Below the pieces are notes generated by a model. That model was given only the letters and a program-made list of their open reading frames with translations. It was not told the origin of the DNA and did not search any database. The position numbers were made by a program, and so were the translations under genes. 64,000 nucleotides of DNA from Pseudozobellia thermophila (lineage in GTDB: Bacteria > Bacteroidota > Bacteroidia > Flavobacteriales > Flavobacteriaceae): contig NZ_FQYU01000007.1 in the NCBI RefSeq assembly GCF_900141855.1, positions 1 through 64,000 on the forward strand. The letters are read 5' to 3'. Of the stretch, positions 32,408-41,049 are shown piece after piece (positions within the stretch are counted from its first letter, which is position 1; every line of letters begins with the position of its first letter).

Positions 32408-33160
32408 ATGTTTAGACATCAAGGTAAAAGCAGGACACTGGAACACAATTTGCGCATTGCAACGGTTTTGTCGTTTGTGGCCGGAATTGTCAACGTTACG
32501 GGGTTCTTGGCCTTCAAACAACTGACCACCAACGTCACCGGGCATTTTGCCTTGTTCATCTACGATCTGGCCAATTTCGAATTTTGGAAGGGAACGGTTT
32601 ATTTTCTCTATATCTTCTCCTTCCTTTTCGGCTCTTTTTCATCGAGCTTTTTGATCGAGCGGTACAGACAGAACAAACAACTTAACATCTTCGTCTTGCC
32701 CACCATAATCGAATGCTTGATCTTAACATCGATCGGCCTCTTCGGCAGTGTCGTTGAGACCCGATCTCCTGATTTGATCGTGTGCTTGCTGCTTTTCGCC
32801 ATGGGCCTGCAGAACTCCTTTGTGACCAAACTATCGAATGCCGTAGTAAGAACCACGCACCTGACCGGTCTTTTTACCGATCTGGGCATTGATATTTCGC
32901 AGCTTTTTTTCCCAAAAACACATCCCAACCGCATAAAGATCAAGTCTAAAATTAAGCTGCGTATTTACATTATTTTGTTCTTTTTCGCCGGGGGACTGAT
33001 CGGAGGCTATCTATACTCCAAACTGGACCTGGAGCTTTACACCTTGGTTTTCGGCGCCTTTGTTTTGTTACTGAGCTTGTTTTATGACGATATGAGGTAC
33101 AGGCTCATAAAGACCAAAAGAAAATACAACCAAAGAAAAACCTTGCGAAACACCGTATAA
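32408..33160 (+). CDS. YoaK-family (DUF1275) membrane protein
   Basis: The 250-residue protein has six transmembrane helices and the DUF1275 pattern: TVLSFVAGIVNVTGFLAFKQ, TTNVTGHFALFIYDLANFEF, AMGLQNSFVTKLSNAVVRTT and HLTGLFTDLGIDIS. The function of the family is unknown. TTG 32390 is in frame 18 bp upstream; ATG 32408 is preferred. An A-rich stretch lies before the start. Confidence 0.87.
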   Translation: MFRHQGKSRTLEHNLRIATVLSFVAGIVNVTGFLAFKQLTTNVTGHFALFIYDLANFEFWKGTVYFLYIFSFLFGSFSSSFLIERYRQNKQLNIFVLPTIIECLILTSIGLFGSVVETRSPDLIVCLLLFAMGLQNSFVTKLSNAVVRTTHLTGLFTDLGIDISQLFFPKTHPNRIKIKSKIKLRIYIILFFFAGGLIGGYLYSKLDLELYTLVFGAFVLLLSLFYDDMRYRLIKTKRKYNQRKTLRNTV

Positions 33161-33299
33161 TACCAATTGCAGGAAAGACCAACGGTTGGCCATTCCACGC
33201 ATATTTATTATTTTAGTACATACACGGATAGCCCGCTCGCTACAAGAATACCGTCGTCGATTTTTAAGATATTTATTTGTCTAACCAAGAAGGTTTGGT

Positions 33300-33764
33300 A
33301 TGGAAAAAATAAGAAAACCCGGCTTTATGTTGGTGGGCCTTCAACTTAAAGACAAAACCACCAACAAAGACAACCGCTCCAGTGTCGATTGTGGTAACTT
33401 ATGGCAGCAATTCGAAAACGATAAAATTTTCGATCTCGTCCCGAATAAGTTAAGCGACGAAATATATGCCGTTTACTACGACTATGACAAAGACGAAACA
33501 GAGGCATTTTCATACTTTATCGGTTGCAAGGTGGCCGAAGGAAGCGATTATCCGAAACACCTTAGCAGCCTAAAGATCCCGGGGCAAACCTATCATAAAA
33601 TAACCGTAAGGGGCGTGATGACAGGATGTATTACCGATGCATGGATCAAAATATGGAACTCCGACCTCAAACGAAAGTTCGGATATGATTTTGAGGTATA
33701 CGATGAGCGTAGCCAAGACTGGAACGATGCCGAATTGGACATCTACCTTTCTACCTTTGGATAG
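33300..33764 (+). CDS. GyrI-like/effector-binding domain protein
   Basis: The 154-residue protein matches the GyrI-like small-molecule-binding domain (bacterial transcription activator effector-binding). It has FMLVGLQLKDKTTNKD, then IYAVYYDYDKDETEAFSYFI, YHKITVRGVMTGCITDAWIK and FEVYDERSQDWNDAELDIYL, with the conserved acidic residue at the pocket. It has no DNA-binding domain. Stand-alone forms bind or hydrolyse lipophilic cations. It stands alone on this strand. Confidence 0.88.
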   Translation: MEKIRKPGFMLVGLQLKDKTTNKDNRSSVDCGNLWQQFENDKIFDLVPNKLSDEIYAVYYDYDKDETEAFSYFIGCKVAEGSDYPKHLSSLKIPGQTYHKITVRGVMTGCITDAWIKIWNSDLKRKFGYDFEVYDERSQDWNDAELDIYLSTFG

Positions 33765-33833
33765 GCATGGAAGGTAAGGAACCGCCAAGGCAAGTTCCTC
33801 CCAAGGCCCCACACCACATTGACCCTGCCTACC

Positions 33834-34973
33834 CTACCGGCCCAGTTTTGACGGGTCTATAAGGATATACTTCACCGACTCCCTGTTGTAGGTATAGGTG
33901 GCATGCACGAGGCCATCGGCGGCCTGGATGATTGCCGGATAGGCATAGCCGTGTTCGGAAGCCTCATTTTCAATGGTCATTACCGGTGTCCAGTGTACCC
34001 CGTCCTCCGAAAGGGCCAGGTTCAACAAATCCCGTCCGCGGTTGGCCTTTGTCCTAAGTTTGTGGTTATAGATCAACAGGTGCCGCCCGTCCTTTAAGGT
34101 TACCGCATCCGTTCCCGAATTGGGATTGGGCAAATCGATGGCTTTGATCTCTCTCCAGGTTTTTCCGTTGTCGTTCGACCATGATTGGCCCAGGACGCCC
34201 TGTCTGGTACGGGCCAAGATCATCAGGCGGCCGTCCGGAAAATGAAGGATACTGGGCTGTATGGCGTCAAAGGCAACACCATCGTTAATGGGCCCGATTA
34301 CCTCCCAGTTATTTCCCGAGGGGTCGGTCTTTTCGAAATGGACCCTCCATATTACTTCACCGTCCTCGATTCTTTCACTGCTTGACGGATGTAAGATGGT
34401 GCCATCGGGCAACTGAAACGGCTTGTTCTTTACCGGTCCCAACAAATGGCCGATCTTGTCGTTTTCTCCCAATTTTCGAGCATAGGACCAGGTTTTACCA
34501 TCATCGTCGGAGGTCTTTACCATACCCCACCAGTCCCTCGGGTTCGGTCCTTCCTTATAGAACAAATGCAAGGGGCCCTCTTTGGGGAGAAAAAGAACGG
34601 GGTTCCAGGTGGCGTAGCGCAGGGTATCGTTATGAAAGCCGTTGGCCACTTCTACGGGGTATGTCCACTCCCCGTCTTGGTATCGCGATACCCTGATCCC
34701 AACATCGGGGTGCTTTTCATACGGACCTGCAAAAAACGCAGCCACGAGTCCGGAAGGGGTCTCGACTATCGTCGAGGCGTGTGCACTGGCCTCCGGTCTT
34801 TGGTCCAAGGGGTATATAAATTCGCGTTTAAGAAGTGCCCCCTGCCCTACTTTTTCAAGGGGAGGGATAAAAAATTTACCGGTGACATCGTTAGGCTTCC
34901 TATTGGGGTCCTGTCCATTGGCAAATAGGGTAAACAGGCCGGCGAACAGTATCGTTCGTACTATTTTCATCAT
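33834..34973 (-). CDS. Secreted sialidase-fold (BNR/Asp-box) protein
   Basis: The 379-residue protein begins with a signal peptide (MMKIVRTILFAGLFTLFANG). It has the six-bladed sialidase propeller: VGIRVSRYQDGEWTYPVEVA, Asp boxes T-S-D-D-D-G-K-T-W and S-N-D-N-G-K-T-W, and FPDGRLMILARTRQG. Flavobacterial members often act as rhamnogalacturonan or glycosidase-type enzymes rather than neuraminidases. The exported enzyme should act in the periplasm or outside. Codons upstream to 35003 are open, but the signal peptide and the promoter at 35024-35052 fix the start at 34973. Confidence 0.85.
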   Translation of the reverse strand: MMKIVRTILFAGLFTLFANGQDPNRKPNDVTGKFFIPPLEKVGQGALLKREFIYPLDQRPEASAHASTIVETPSGLVAAFFAGPYEKHPDVGIRVSRYQDGEWTYPVEVANGFHNDTLRYATWNPVLFLPKEGPLHLFYKEGPNPRDWWGMVKTSDDDGKTWSYARKLGENDKIGHLLGPVKNKPFQLPDGTILHPSSSERIEDGEVIWRVHFEKTDPSGNNWEVIGPINDGVAFDAIQPSILHFPDGRLMILARTRQGVLGQSWSNDNGKTWREIKAIDLPNPNSGTDAVTLKDGRHLLIYNHKLRTKANRGRDLLNLALSEDGVHWTPVMTIENEASEHGYAYPAIIQAADGLVHATYTYNRESVKYILIDPSKLGR

Positions 34974-35023
34974 AAGGCTATCTCGATTGTTGCCCCTGGC
35001 CAAGGCCTAGGCGTTATAAAGGT

Positions 35024-35052
35024 AAAATATACGAAAGCACTTGTATACCAAA
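35024..35052 (-). promoter_or_regulatory. Promoter of the sialidase-fold gene
   Basis: On the minus strand TTTG (35052-35049) is followed after 17 bp by TATATTTT (35031-35024), a fair match to the TTTG/TAnnTTTG promoter. The ATG at 34973 is 51 bp downstream. Confidence 0.55.
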
Positions 35053-35310
35053 CTGCCTATTATTTCGCTTTTATACGTGGTTTTTTGCCCTATGTCGTAG
35101 CCTCTGGCTATGTACATCCAAGGCGATAAAGACAATAATCAATTTACAATCAATAACTTACCACATCCCCATACGCAAATTGACGTGTTCGACGGATTGG
35201 CGTTGCCCCAAACATAGGACAAGTAGTGCTTTTGCTCTTTCCGGTTCCTTCCCCACTCCTTGACCGCCCATTATACAAGGCAGGCCATGGCCCCTAAAAT
35301 TCCTATTTTC
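35053..35310. other. Non-coding intergenic segment between divergent promoters
   Basis: No gene or repeat was recognised between the sialidase promoter and the FNR box of hemN. The stretch contains AT-rich CAATAATCAATTTACAATCA near 35133 but no defined motif. Confidence 0.45.
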
Positions 35311-35353
35311 TGACAAATATCATGTTTTGAAAAAGGCGCGTCGGGTAAGTTTG
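35311..35353 (+). promoter_or_regulatory. FNR-type box and promoter of hemN
   Basis: TGACAAATATCA (35311-35322) is an FNR/CRP-like box (TGAC-N4-ATCA), and TAAGTTTG at 35346-35353 is a good -7 element. The distance from box centre to the end of the -7 element is 36.5 bp, identical to the cco, uspA, fnr-like and ccoI promoters. It places the box at about -43 and fits class II activation. Confidence 0.75.
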
Positions 35354-35368
35354 TGCAAAAACAAGTCT

Positions 35369-36721
35369 ATGTGCCATCTGATTCAAAAATACAACGTTCC
35401 CGGTCCGCGATACACGAGTTATCCGACCGTACCCCACTGGAATACGGAGGAATTCTCGGGAAAGAAATGGATGACTACCGTTCAAAGGAGCTTTGAGGAA
35501 AGTAATACCGATGGTATAAGCCTGTACATCCACCTTCCTTTTTGCGAAAGTCTATGCACCTTTTGTGGATGCCACAAACGCATTACCAAAAGACATTCGG
35601 TCGAAGTGCCCTATGTCATGTCGGTACTCAAGGAATGGAAACTGTACTGCAAGGCCTTTTCAGAAAAACCACGGATAAAACAACTGCATTTGGGAGGCGG
35701 CACGCCCACTTTCTTTTCCATGGTAAACTTGAGCATGTTGATCAAAGGTTTGTTCGAAACCGCAGAACGGACCGAACACTTCGAATACAGTTTCGAGGGG
35801 CATCCGAACAACACGACCTATGAACAACTAGAAGGGCTGTACGAACTGGGGTTTACAAGGGTAAGCTTTGGTGTACAAGACTACAACCCTACCGTACAAA
35901 AGGCCATTAACCGCATTCAACCCTTCGAGAACGTAAAACGGGTAACGGAATGGGCCAAACACATTGGCTATACTTCGGTAGGCCATGATATTATATTCGG
36001 ACTGCCCCATCAAACCCAAGAGCATGTGCGGCATACCATTGCCAAGACCAAGGAGCTGCTGCCCGACCGTTTGGCTTTTTATAGCTACGCCCACACCCCA
36101 TGGCTCAAGGGCAATGGCCAAAGAGGCTATAAGGAAGAGGACCTTCCCTCCGCACAGGAAAAGCGAAACCAGTACGAATTGGGCAAGGCCCTGCTGTTGG
36201 AGCAAGGATATAAGGAAATAGGGATGGATCATTTTGCCCTTGAAACCGACAGTCTTTACACCGCAATGAAAAACGGCTCCCTGCATCGCAATTTTATGGG
36301 ATATACCGAATCAAAGACCCAGTTGATGATCGGTTTGGGACTTTCGAGCATAAGCGATAGCTGGTACGGCTTTGCCCAAAACGTAAAAAGCCTAGAAGAG
36401 TACCAACACTTGGTAGACAATCATATCATACCTATTTACAGGGGGCATATCCTTTCGGAAGAAGACCAACTTGTCAGAAAGCACATCTTGAACTTGATGT
36501 GCCGTATGCAAACTTCATGGACCGACCAAGAAGCCCCCCTACTGTCGGCGTCCCAGGAAAGATTAAGAGGTATGGAAGAGGACGGCTTGGTGGTCTTGTC
36601 CCCGAAAAGCGTCCGGATAACCGAAAAGGGCAGGCCCTTTGTAAGAAACGTGTGCATGGCCTTTGATCAATACCTGCAACGGCAGTCACCGAATACCCGT
36701 GTATTTTCAATGACCGTATAG
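35369..36721 (+). CDS. hemN: Oxygen-independent coproporphyrinogen III oxidase
   Basis: The 450-residue radical-SAM enzyme converts coproporphyrinogen III to protoporphyrinogen IX without oxygen, for haem synthesis. The cluster motif C-E-S-L-C-T-F-C-G-C (C-x3-C-x2-C) is in SLYIHLPFCESLCTFCGCHK, followed by HLGGGTPTFFS for SAM binding and RVSFGVQDYNPTVQKAINRI. The frame extends to TTG 35327, but the -7 element lies between, so ATG 35369 is the start. The FNR-type box explains why it stands in a micro-oxic respiration block. Confidence 0.95.
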   Translation: MCHLIQKYNVPGPRYTSYPTVPHWNTEEFSGKKWMTTVQRSFEESNTDGISLYIHLPFCESLCTFCGCHKRITKRHSVEVPYVMSVLKEWKLYCKAFSEKPRIKQLHLGGGTPTFFSMVNLSMLIKGLFETAERTEHFEYSFEGHPNNTTYEQLEGLYELGFTRVSFGVQDYNPTVQKAINRIQPFENVKRVTEWAKHIGYTSVGHDIIFGLPHQTQEHVRHTIAKTKELLPDRLAFYSYAHTPWLKGNGQRGYKEEDLPSAQEKRNQYELGKALLLEQGYKEIGMDHFALETDSLYTAMKNGSLHRNFMGYTESKTQLMIGLGLSSISDSWYGFAQNVKSLEEYQHLVDNHIIPIYRGHILSEEDQLVRKHILNLMCRMQTSWTDQEAPLLSASQERLRGMEEDGLVVLSPKSVRITEKGRPFVRNVCMAFDQYLQRQSPNTRVFSMTV

Positions 36722-36775
36722 GCCCATTGCCCGGGCAGTACCCTATCTTTAATCACCGGCTGGTTTAATTTGGGC

Positions 36776-36811
36776 CAAGTTGTACAAACTTGTCTTAAAT
36801 TAATATCTTTA
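36776..36811 (+). promoter_or_regulatory. Palindrome and -7 element before the PNPOx-like gene
   Basis: CAAGTT (36776-36781) and AACTTG (36787-36792) form a perfect 6-bp inverted repeat around GTACA. It is followed by TATCTTTA (36804-36811), a match to TAnnTTTG with a final A. The centre lies 27 bp before the end of the -7 element, so an operator that covers the -33 region is likely. It is not the FNR-type box of the neighbouring genes. Confidence 0.55.
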
Positions 36812-36827
36812 TTGAAATACCTTAGCC

Positions 36828-37283
36828 ATGATAAAAAATTTGGAAATACAGCAATGCATACAGCTTTTGGGCAAAAACTACATTGCCCGTCTGGGCTATA
36901 TCTACGGCTCGACCCCGCACGTTATACCGATCACCTATTTTCACGATGCCGAAGAAAAATGCATTATCAGTTATTCTTCGGAAGGCCATAAACTCGATGC
37001 CATGCGACGTTTCGATTCGGTCTCTTTACAAGTTGACGAGATAACCGACGTGCACCACTGGCAATCGGTACTTGTGCAGGGCAGGTTTCAGGAGCTTAAG
37101 GGGAGTACGGCCAAAAAGTACTTGCACAAATTTGCCGAAGGGGTACAACGGATCATCGAGGACCACGACGGCGACGCCAAGTTTATCAGTGACTTTTCGA
37201 GTCGGATATTCGGTAAGGAAGCCCCCGTGGTGTTCATTATCAGGATCAATGCGATCAATGGCAAGGAAAGGACCGGCAAATGA
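36828..37283 (+). CDS. Pyridoxamine 5'-phosphate oxidase-like FMN-binding protein
   Basis: The 151-residue protein has the split-barrel flavin fold: LGKNYIARLGYIYGSTPHVI, PITYFHDAEEKCIISYSSEG, HKLDAMRRFDSVSLQVDEIT and WQSVLVQGRFQELKGSTAKK. It resembles the small heme/flavin-binding (HugZ/PdxH-like) proteins rather than true PdxH, so the substrate is unclear. It lies downstream of hemN with its own promoter and an inverted repeat. It is convergent with the cco-associated TauE gene. Confidence 0.87.
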   Translation: MIKNLEIQQCIQLLGKNYIARLGYIYGSTPHVIPITYFHDAEEKCIISYSSEGHKLDAMRRFDSVSLQVDEITDVHHWQSVLVQGRFQELKGSTAKKYLHKFAEGVQRIIEDHDGDAKFISDFSSRIFGKEAPVVFIIRINAINGKERTGK

Positions 37284-37302
37284 CCCGGAGGTAAATAACG
37301 GA

Positions 37303-38007
37303 TCAGTTACCACATTCCATCGTACTGGATACGGTCGGTGAAACGGGTGCCGGAGAAACATAGGGTATTCCCAGGCCCAAACCCCTTAAGATAAAGAGGG
37401 CCCCTACGATTACCACAAAAACGGGAATAAGCTTTTGTACCTTGTTACGCAATCCCCCCTGTAACAAAGTACTGAAGTAAACGGCAGCGGTCATCAAGGG
37501 TACGGTGCCCAGACCGAACAAGATCATATATAAGGCGCCCTGCCATGCACTGCCCATGGCTATCGAACCGAAAAGCCCCATATAGACCAATCCGCAGGGC
37601 AAAAAGCCGTTTAAAAATCCGATCGTAAGGAAGGTATCGGGCGATTTTTTTTTGAGCTCCTGGCCCAGTCTGCTCTTTACTTGGGATATCAACCTATAAA
37701 TGGGCCTCGACACGTTATACTTGCCCAAGAGACGGGCCGGAACCAATACCAATACGATCATTACGATACCTATGGCAATCGAAAGGTTTTGCTGCATCCC
37801 AAAAACATAGAGTCCTTTGCCCAACCAACCGAAGACCAGGCCGATCAAGCCGTAGGCCAAAAGGCGGCCCAAATGGTAAATCGAGACTTGCCCGAACTTT
37901 TTAAAATTGTTGGTCCTGTCCACGGGCAGCATAAAGGCAATCGGGCCGCACATCCCCACGCAGTGCAAACTTCCCATCAATCCCAATATCAAAGCGGACA
38001 AGAACAT
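37303..38007 (-). CDS. TauE/SafE-like (PF13386) membrane protein of the cbb3 cluster
   Basis: The 234-residue protein has six helices and the motif LHCVGMCGPIAFMLP at the first helix, with GFLNGFLPCGLVYMGLFGSI in the centre, features of the cytochrome c biogenesis-type half-transporter family found at the end of cco clusters. The Cys pairs (C-x3-C and P-C-G) may bind copper or shuttle electrons for oxidase assembly; that is inference. It lies 1 bp after fixH and is the last gene of the leftward cco operon. Confidence 0.85.
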   Translation of the reverse strand: MFLSALILGLMGSLHCVGMCGPIAFMLPVDRTNNFKKFGQVSIYHLGRLLAYGLIGLVFGWLGKGLYVFGMQQNLSIAIGIVMIVLVLVPARLLGKYNVSRPIYRLISQVKSRLGQELKKKSPDTFLTIGFLNGFLPCGLVYMGLFGSIAMGSAWQGALYMILFGLGTVPLMTAAVYFSTLLQGGLRNKVQKLIPVFVVIVGALFILRGLGLGIPYVSPAPVSPTVSSTMECGN

Positions 38008-38008
38008 A

Positions 38009-38452
38009 CTAATAGGTCAAACTTTCTTTGTGCAGGTACGCTTCGCCATCGTACTCCCAAAATACCTTAATGTCCCAACGGCCACCTAACAAACGGTTGT
38101 CAGGTATAAGCAAATGTTTATTGGACAGACTTAAATCGAGGTCAAAATCCAAATGTTTATTAGATGGCCTATACAGGGACACTGTTCCTTTTATTTTGTT
38201 ATATTCAAAGTCTTCCGGAAAGGTTAGGGTCAGCCCCTCGTCCGATTTCACGACCGAAATCCGCGCATTTTTGTTCGCGTTTTCCTCGGCATCGATTTCC
38301 TTCTGATAACCGAGTTCGTCGCGATAGTACTCTTCGGTGACCAAATCGTGGTTGGCCCGGTTATCGGTGCTCATCCGTACCACGAAAAACATAATGAACG
38401 ATATAAATGCCACGAAGGCCAAAACGATTGCGGTTCCCCAGTTTATTTTCAT
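38009..38452 (-). CDS. ccoH: FixH/CcoH-family cbb3 oxidase assembly protein
   Basis: The 147-residue protein has one N-terminal transmembrane helix (INWGTAIVLAFVAFISFIMF) and a periplasmic beta domain with the family features: HDLVTEEYYRDELGYQKEID, then LTFPEDFEYNKIKGTVSLYRP and GRWDIKVFWEYDGEAYLHK. FixH helps assemble the cbb3 oxidase, probably with CcoI. It lies 8 bp after ccoG and 1 bp before the TauE-like gene. Confidence 0.9.
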   Translation of the reverse strand: MKINWGTAIVLAFVAFISFIMFFVVRMSTDNRANHDLVTEEYYRDELGYQKEIDAEENANKNARISVVKSDEGLTLTFPEDFEYNKIKGTVSLYRPSNKHLDFDLDLSLSNKHLLIPDNRLLGGRWDIKVFWEYDGEAYLHKESLTY

Positions 38453-38460
38453 GATTCCTT

Positions 38461-39882
38461 TTATTTATAGCTTCGGGGGCCTAAAAAGGCGGTCGTGGTC
38501 GTTTCGATCAAACGATCGCCACTGTACACCCCGATTTTTAATTTTTCCTTGTCGCTCTTTAATGCCGCTTGGTCAATTTCAATGAAAAGCGTTCCTTCGG
38601 CCAAATCTTGGGCGGGCACCACGAAAGCCTGCTTCCGTACCAATTCGATTTTTCCTTTATGGGACAGTAGCTTAAAGTTGACACTGTCTACATCGCGAAC
38701 GGTCTTGTTCACCAATTTATAGGTATAGACGTTGCTGATAACATTACCTTCCTTGTGCTCGAACAGTTGCCCTGGCAAGCGTAAAATATTAGCCTCCAAA
38801 TCGTTGCGCAAGAAGAGCATGCCCAACAAGATTCCCATAAGAATGACCAGAACGGCGGTATACCCCTTCAACCTTGGGGTAAAGGTAAATTTGGCCTTCT
38901 TTTCAATGTTGTCCTCACTGGCATAGCGGATCAAGCCCTTGGGCAGGTTTACCTTTTCCATGATGGTATCGCACTCATCGATACAGGCGGTACAGTTGAC
39001 GCATTCCAATTGGGTTCCGTTTCTGATATCGATCCCTGTCGGACAAACGTTGACACATTGCTTACAATCGATACAATCGCCATAGCCCAAAGCGGCCCGG
39101 TCTTCGTTCTTGCGAAATTTCTTTCTGCCATTTTCGCCTTCGCCCCGCTTATGGTCGTAGGCCACCACGATGGATTTATTGTCCAAGAGAACGCCTTGCA
39201 TACGCCCGTAGGGACAGGCAATAATACATACCTGCTCGCGGAACCAGGCAAAAACAAAATAGAACACCCCTGTAAATATCAACAGCGATACCATGGTGCT
39301 CAAGTGTGCCATGGGGCCGTCTGCTATGTAACTAAGTAGACGGTCACTACCTATCAAGTAGGCCAGGAACACATTGGCGATCAAGAACGAAATAATAAAG
39401 AAGACCGTCCATTTCAGCACTCTTTTACGGATTTTCTCGCCGTTCCAAGCCTGTCTATCGAGTTTGATCTGTGCGCCCCGGTCCCCATCGATCCAATACT
39501 CGATCCTTCGAAACACCATTTCCATAAAAATGGTCTGGGGGCACATCCATCCGCAAAAAATCCGGCCAAAGGCCACCGTAAAGAGGGCTATAAAGACCAC
39601 GCCGATGATCATGGATATGACGACCAGGTGAAAATCTTGGGGCCAAAAGGGAAAACCAAAAATATTGAATCGGCGTTCAAGAACGTTGAACATGAAAAAC
39701 TGGTTTCCGTTTACCTTTATAAAAGGGCCGGCAAACAAAATGGCCAATAGAAAGTAACTTACCAACTTGCGGTAGTTGTAATATTTGCCACTCGGTTTTT
39801 TGGGGAATATCCAGGCGCGCTTGCCCTCCTCGTTTATGGTTCCGATACTGTCCCTAAAATTCTCTTGATCCTGTTGTGCCAT
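38461..39882 (-). CDS. ccoG: CcoG-type 4Fe-4S protein, Cu(II)/electron transfer for cbb3 assembly
   Basis: The 473-residue membrane protein has five helices and cysteine clusters in the CcoG order: CGWMCPQTIFMEMVFR, CIIACPYGRMQG, and two ferredoxin sites CIDCKQCVNVCPTGIDI and ECVNCTACIDECDTIM. The C-terminal beta domain is periplasmic. CcoG reduces Cu(II) before delivery to the oxidase. It lies 80 bp after ccoP. Confidence 0.95.
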   Translation of the reverse strand: MAQQDQENFRDSIGTINEEGKRAWIFPKKPSGKYYNYRKLVSYFLLAILFAGPFIKVNGNQFFMFNVLERRFNIFGFPFWPQDFHLVVISMIIGVVFIALFTVAFGRIFCGWMCPQTIFMEMVFRRIEYWIDGDRGAQIKLDRQAWNGEKIRKRVLKWTVFFIISFLIANVFLAYLIGSDRLLSYIADGPMAHLSTMVSLLIFTGVFYFVFAWFREQVCIIACPYGRMQGVLLDNKSIVVAYDHKRGEGENGRKKFRKNEDRAALGYGDCIDCKQCVNVCPTGIDIRNGTQLECVNCTACIDECDTIMEKVNLPKGLIRYASEDNIEKKAKFTFTPRLKGYTAVLVILMGILLGMLFLRNDLEANILRLPGQLFEHKEGNVISNVYTYKLVNKTVRDVDSVNFKLLSHKGKIELVRKQAFVVPAQDLAEGTLFIEIDQAALKSDKEKLKIGVYSGDRLIETTTTAFLGPRSYK

Positions 39883-39961
39883 TTTAATCTGCCGTTGGAA
39901 AAAATCTGGTTTTAAAGGACAACGGACCCATAACAGATGGCCGTTGCCCGTTAATTAGTAG

Positions 39962-40855
39962 CTATTTGGCCGCGTCGTCTTCGGACGCTTCCCATAAATC
40001 GCCTTCCGGAGCCTTGGGGTTGGCAGGCGTAGTACCCTGAAAACTGAGTACATAACTGGCCACCTGGGCAATTTCCAAGGGTTTCAGGGTCTGTTTCCAG
40101 GCGATCATGCCCTTACCGTCCCTACCTCCTTCAGATATGGTATTGAAGACATTTTTGATGCCGCCGCCCAAAATCCAGTGCTGGTCCGTTAAGTTGGGGC
40201 CGATACCCCCACCGCCATCGATCATGTGACAGGCGACACAATTGCTTTCAAAAATGGTCTTTCCGGCCTTGAGGTCGCTGGCTTCCGTCAAGACCTCCAC
40301 CGTACTGGCATCGACCAAGTCTTTGGCATTTTTCTTGTATTCCTCTATGGCCTGCTGTGCCATGGCCATTTCGGTCTCAAATTCCTCAAGCTGGTCGTAA
40401 TCGTTGAAGACGTGGAACCTCAACAGATAGACTACGGCAAAGACGATGGTGGCATAGAACATATAGACCCACCAGGGCGGCAATTTGTTATCGAGCTCCC
40501 GTATACCATCGTAGTTATGGTCCAATATAATTTCACTCTCTTCCTCGACGGGTTTCGAACCCAAGAGTTTTTGGTATACCCTCTTGCCCCATTTCCATTC
40601 CCATTGCTTGCTTTTCGCCTCGAGGTAGCGTTCCTTGGCCTCTTCGGAAAGCGTCTGGTACATTACATTTTCAATGGCCTTCACGATCAAGGCGATGGCA
40701 ATCAAAACCAATAGAACGAAGGCCATGAATATCTGTACCATGGTATACTCTATAAATGCCGGCTTTTCACCCGAATCGACATAAAACTCTACGATGCCGA
40801 GAATTACAAAAAAACTTAGGGGTATTATTATCCACCAGTTCGAACTGCTTTTCAT
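39962..40855 (-). CDS. ccoP: cbb3-type cytochrome c oxidase subunit III, monoheme
   Basis: The 297-residue protein has an N-terminal CcoP domain with two transmembrane helices and ELDNKLPPWWVYMFYATIVF. A single c-type cytochrome domain follows, with C206-V-A-C209-H210 and Met in the axial region (GKGMIAWKQ). Proteobacterial CcoP has two haems; a single haem is the usual Bacteroidota form. It transfers electrons to the CcoN centre. The start overlaps the end of ccoQ by 4 bases. Confidence 0.95.
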   Translation of the reverse strand: MKSSSNWWIIIPLSFFVILGIVEFYVDSGEKPAFIEYTMVQIFMAFVLLVLIAIALIVKAIENVMYQTLSEEAKERYLEAKSKQWEWKWGKRVYQKLLGSKPVEEESEIILDHNYDGIRELDNKLPPWWVYMFYATIVFAVVYLLRFHVFNDYDQLEEFETEMAMAQQAIEEYKKNAKDLVDASTVEVLTEASDLKAGKTIFESNCVACHMIDGGGGIGPNLTDQHWILGGGIKNVFNTISEGGRDGKGMIAWKQTLKPLEIAQVASYVLSFQGTTPANPKAPEGDLWEASEDDAAK

Positions 40856-41043
40856 AAGTCTAAATTTTGTTGGTTGTTATTATCTAGGGGGAGTTCGCTC
40901 ATTTCCTGTACATGTTTTTTTGATGCGGTAAACACCCACCAGAACAACAGTATAAAGAAGACGAAGAATATAAGTAGGGAGAGCATGGGGTAAGTGGCGA
41001 CCCCATCAATGCTTTCCATATGGCTTTTTACAAATTTCAGCAT
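40852..41043 (-). CDS. ccoQ: cbb3-type oxidase CcoQ/FixQ-like subunit
   Basis: The 63-residue protein has one transmembrane helix (MLSLLIFFVFFILLFWWVFT) and a short charged tail with KKHVQEMSELPLDN. Size, position between ccoNO and ccoP and 4-bp overlap with ccoP identify it as CcoQ, which stabilises the complex. Confidence 0.88.
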   Translation of the reverse strand: MLKFVKSHMESIDGVATYPMLSLLIFFVFFILLFWWVFTASKKHVQEMSELPLDNNNQQNLDL

Positions 41044-41049
41044 AGCGTG

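Noticed and set aside
40226-40714. Rightward open frame of 162 codons
   Set aside because: It is antisense to ccoP and shows no family features.
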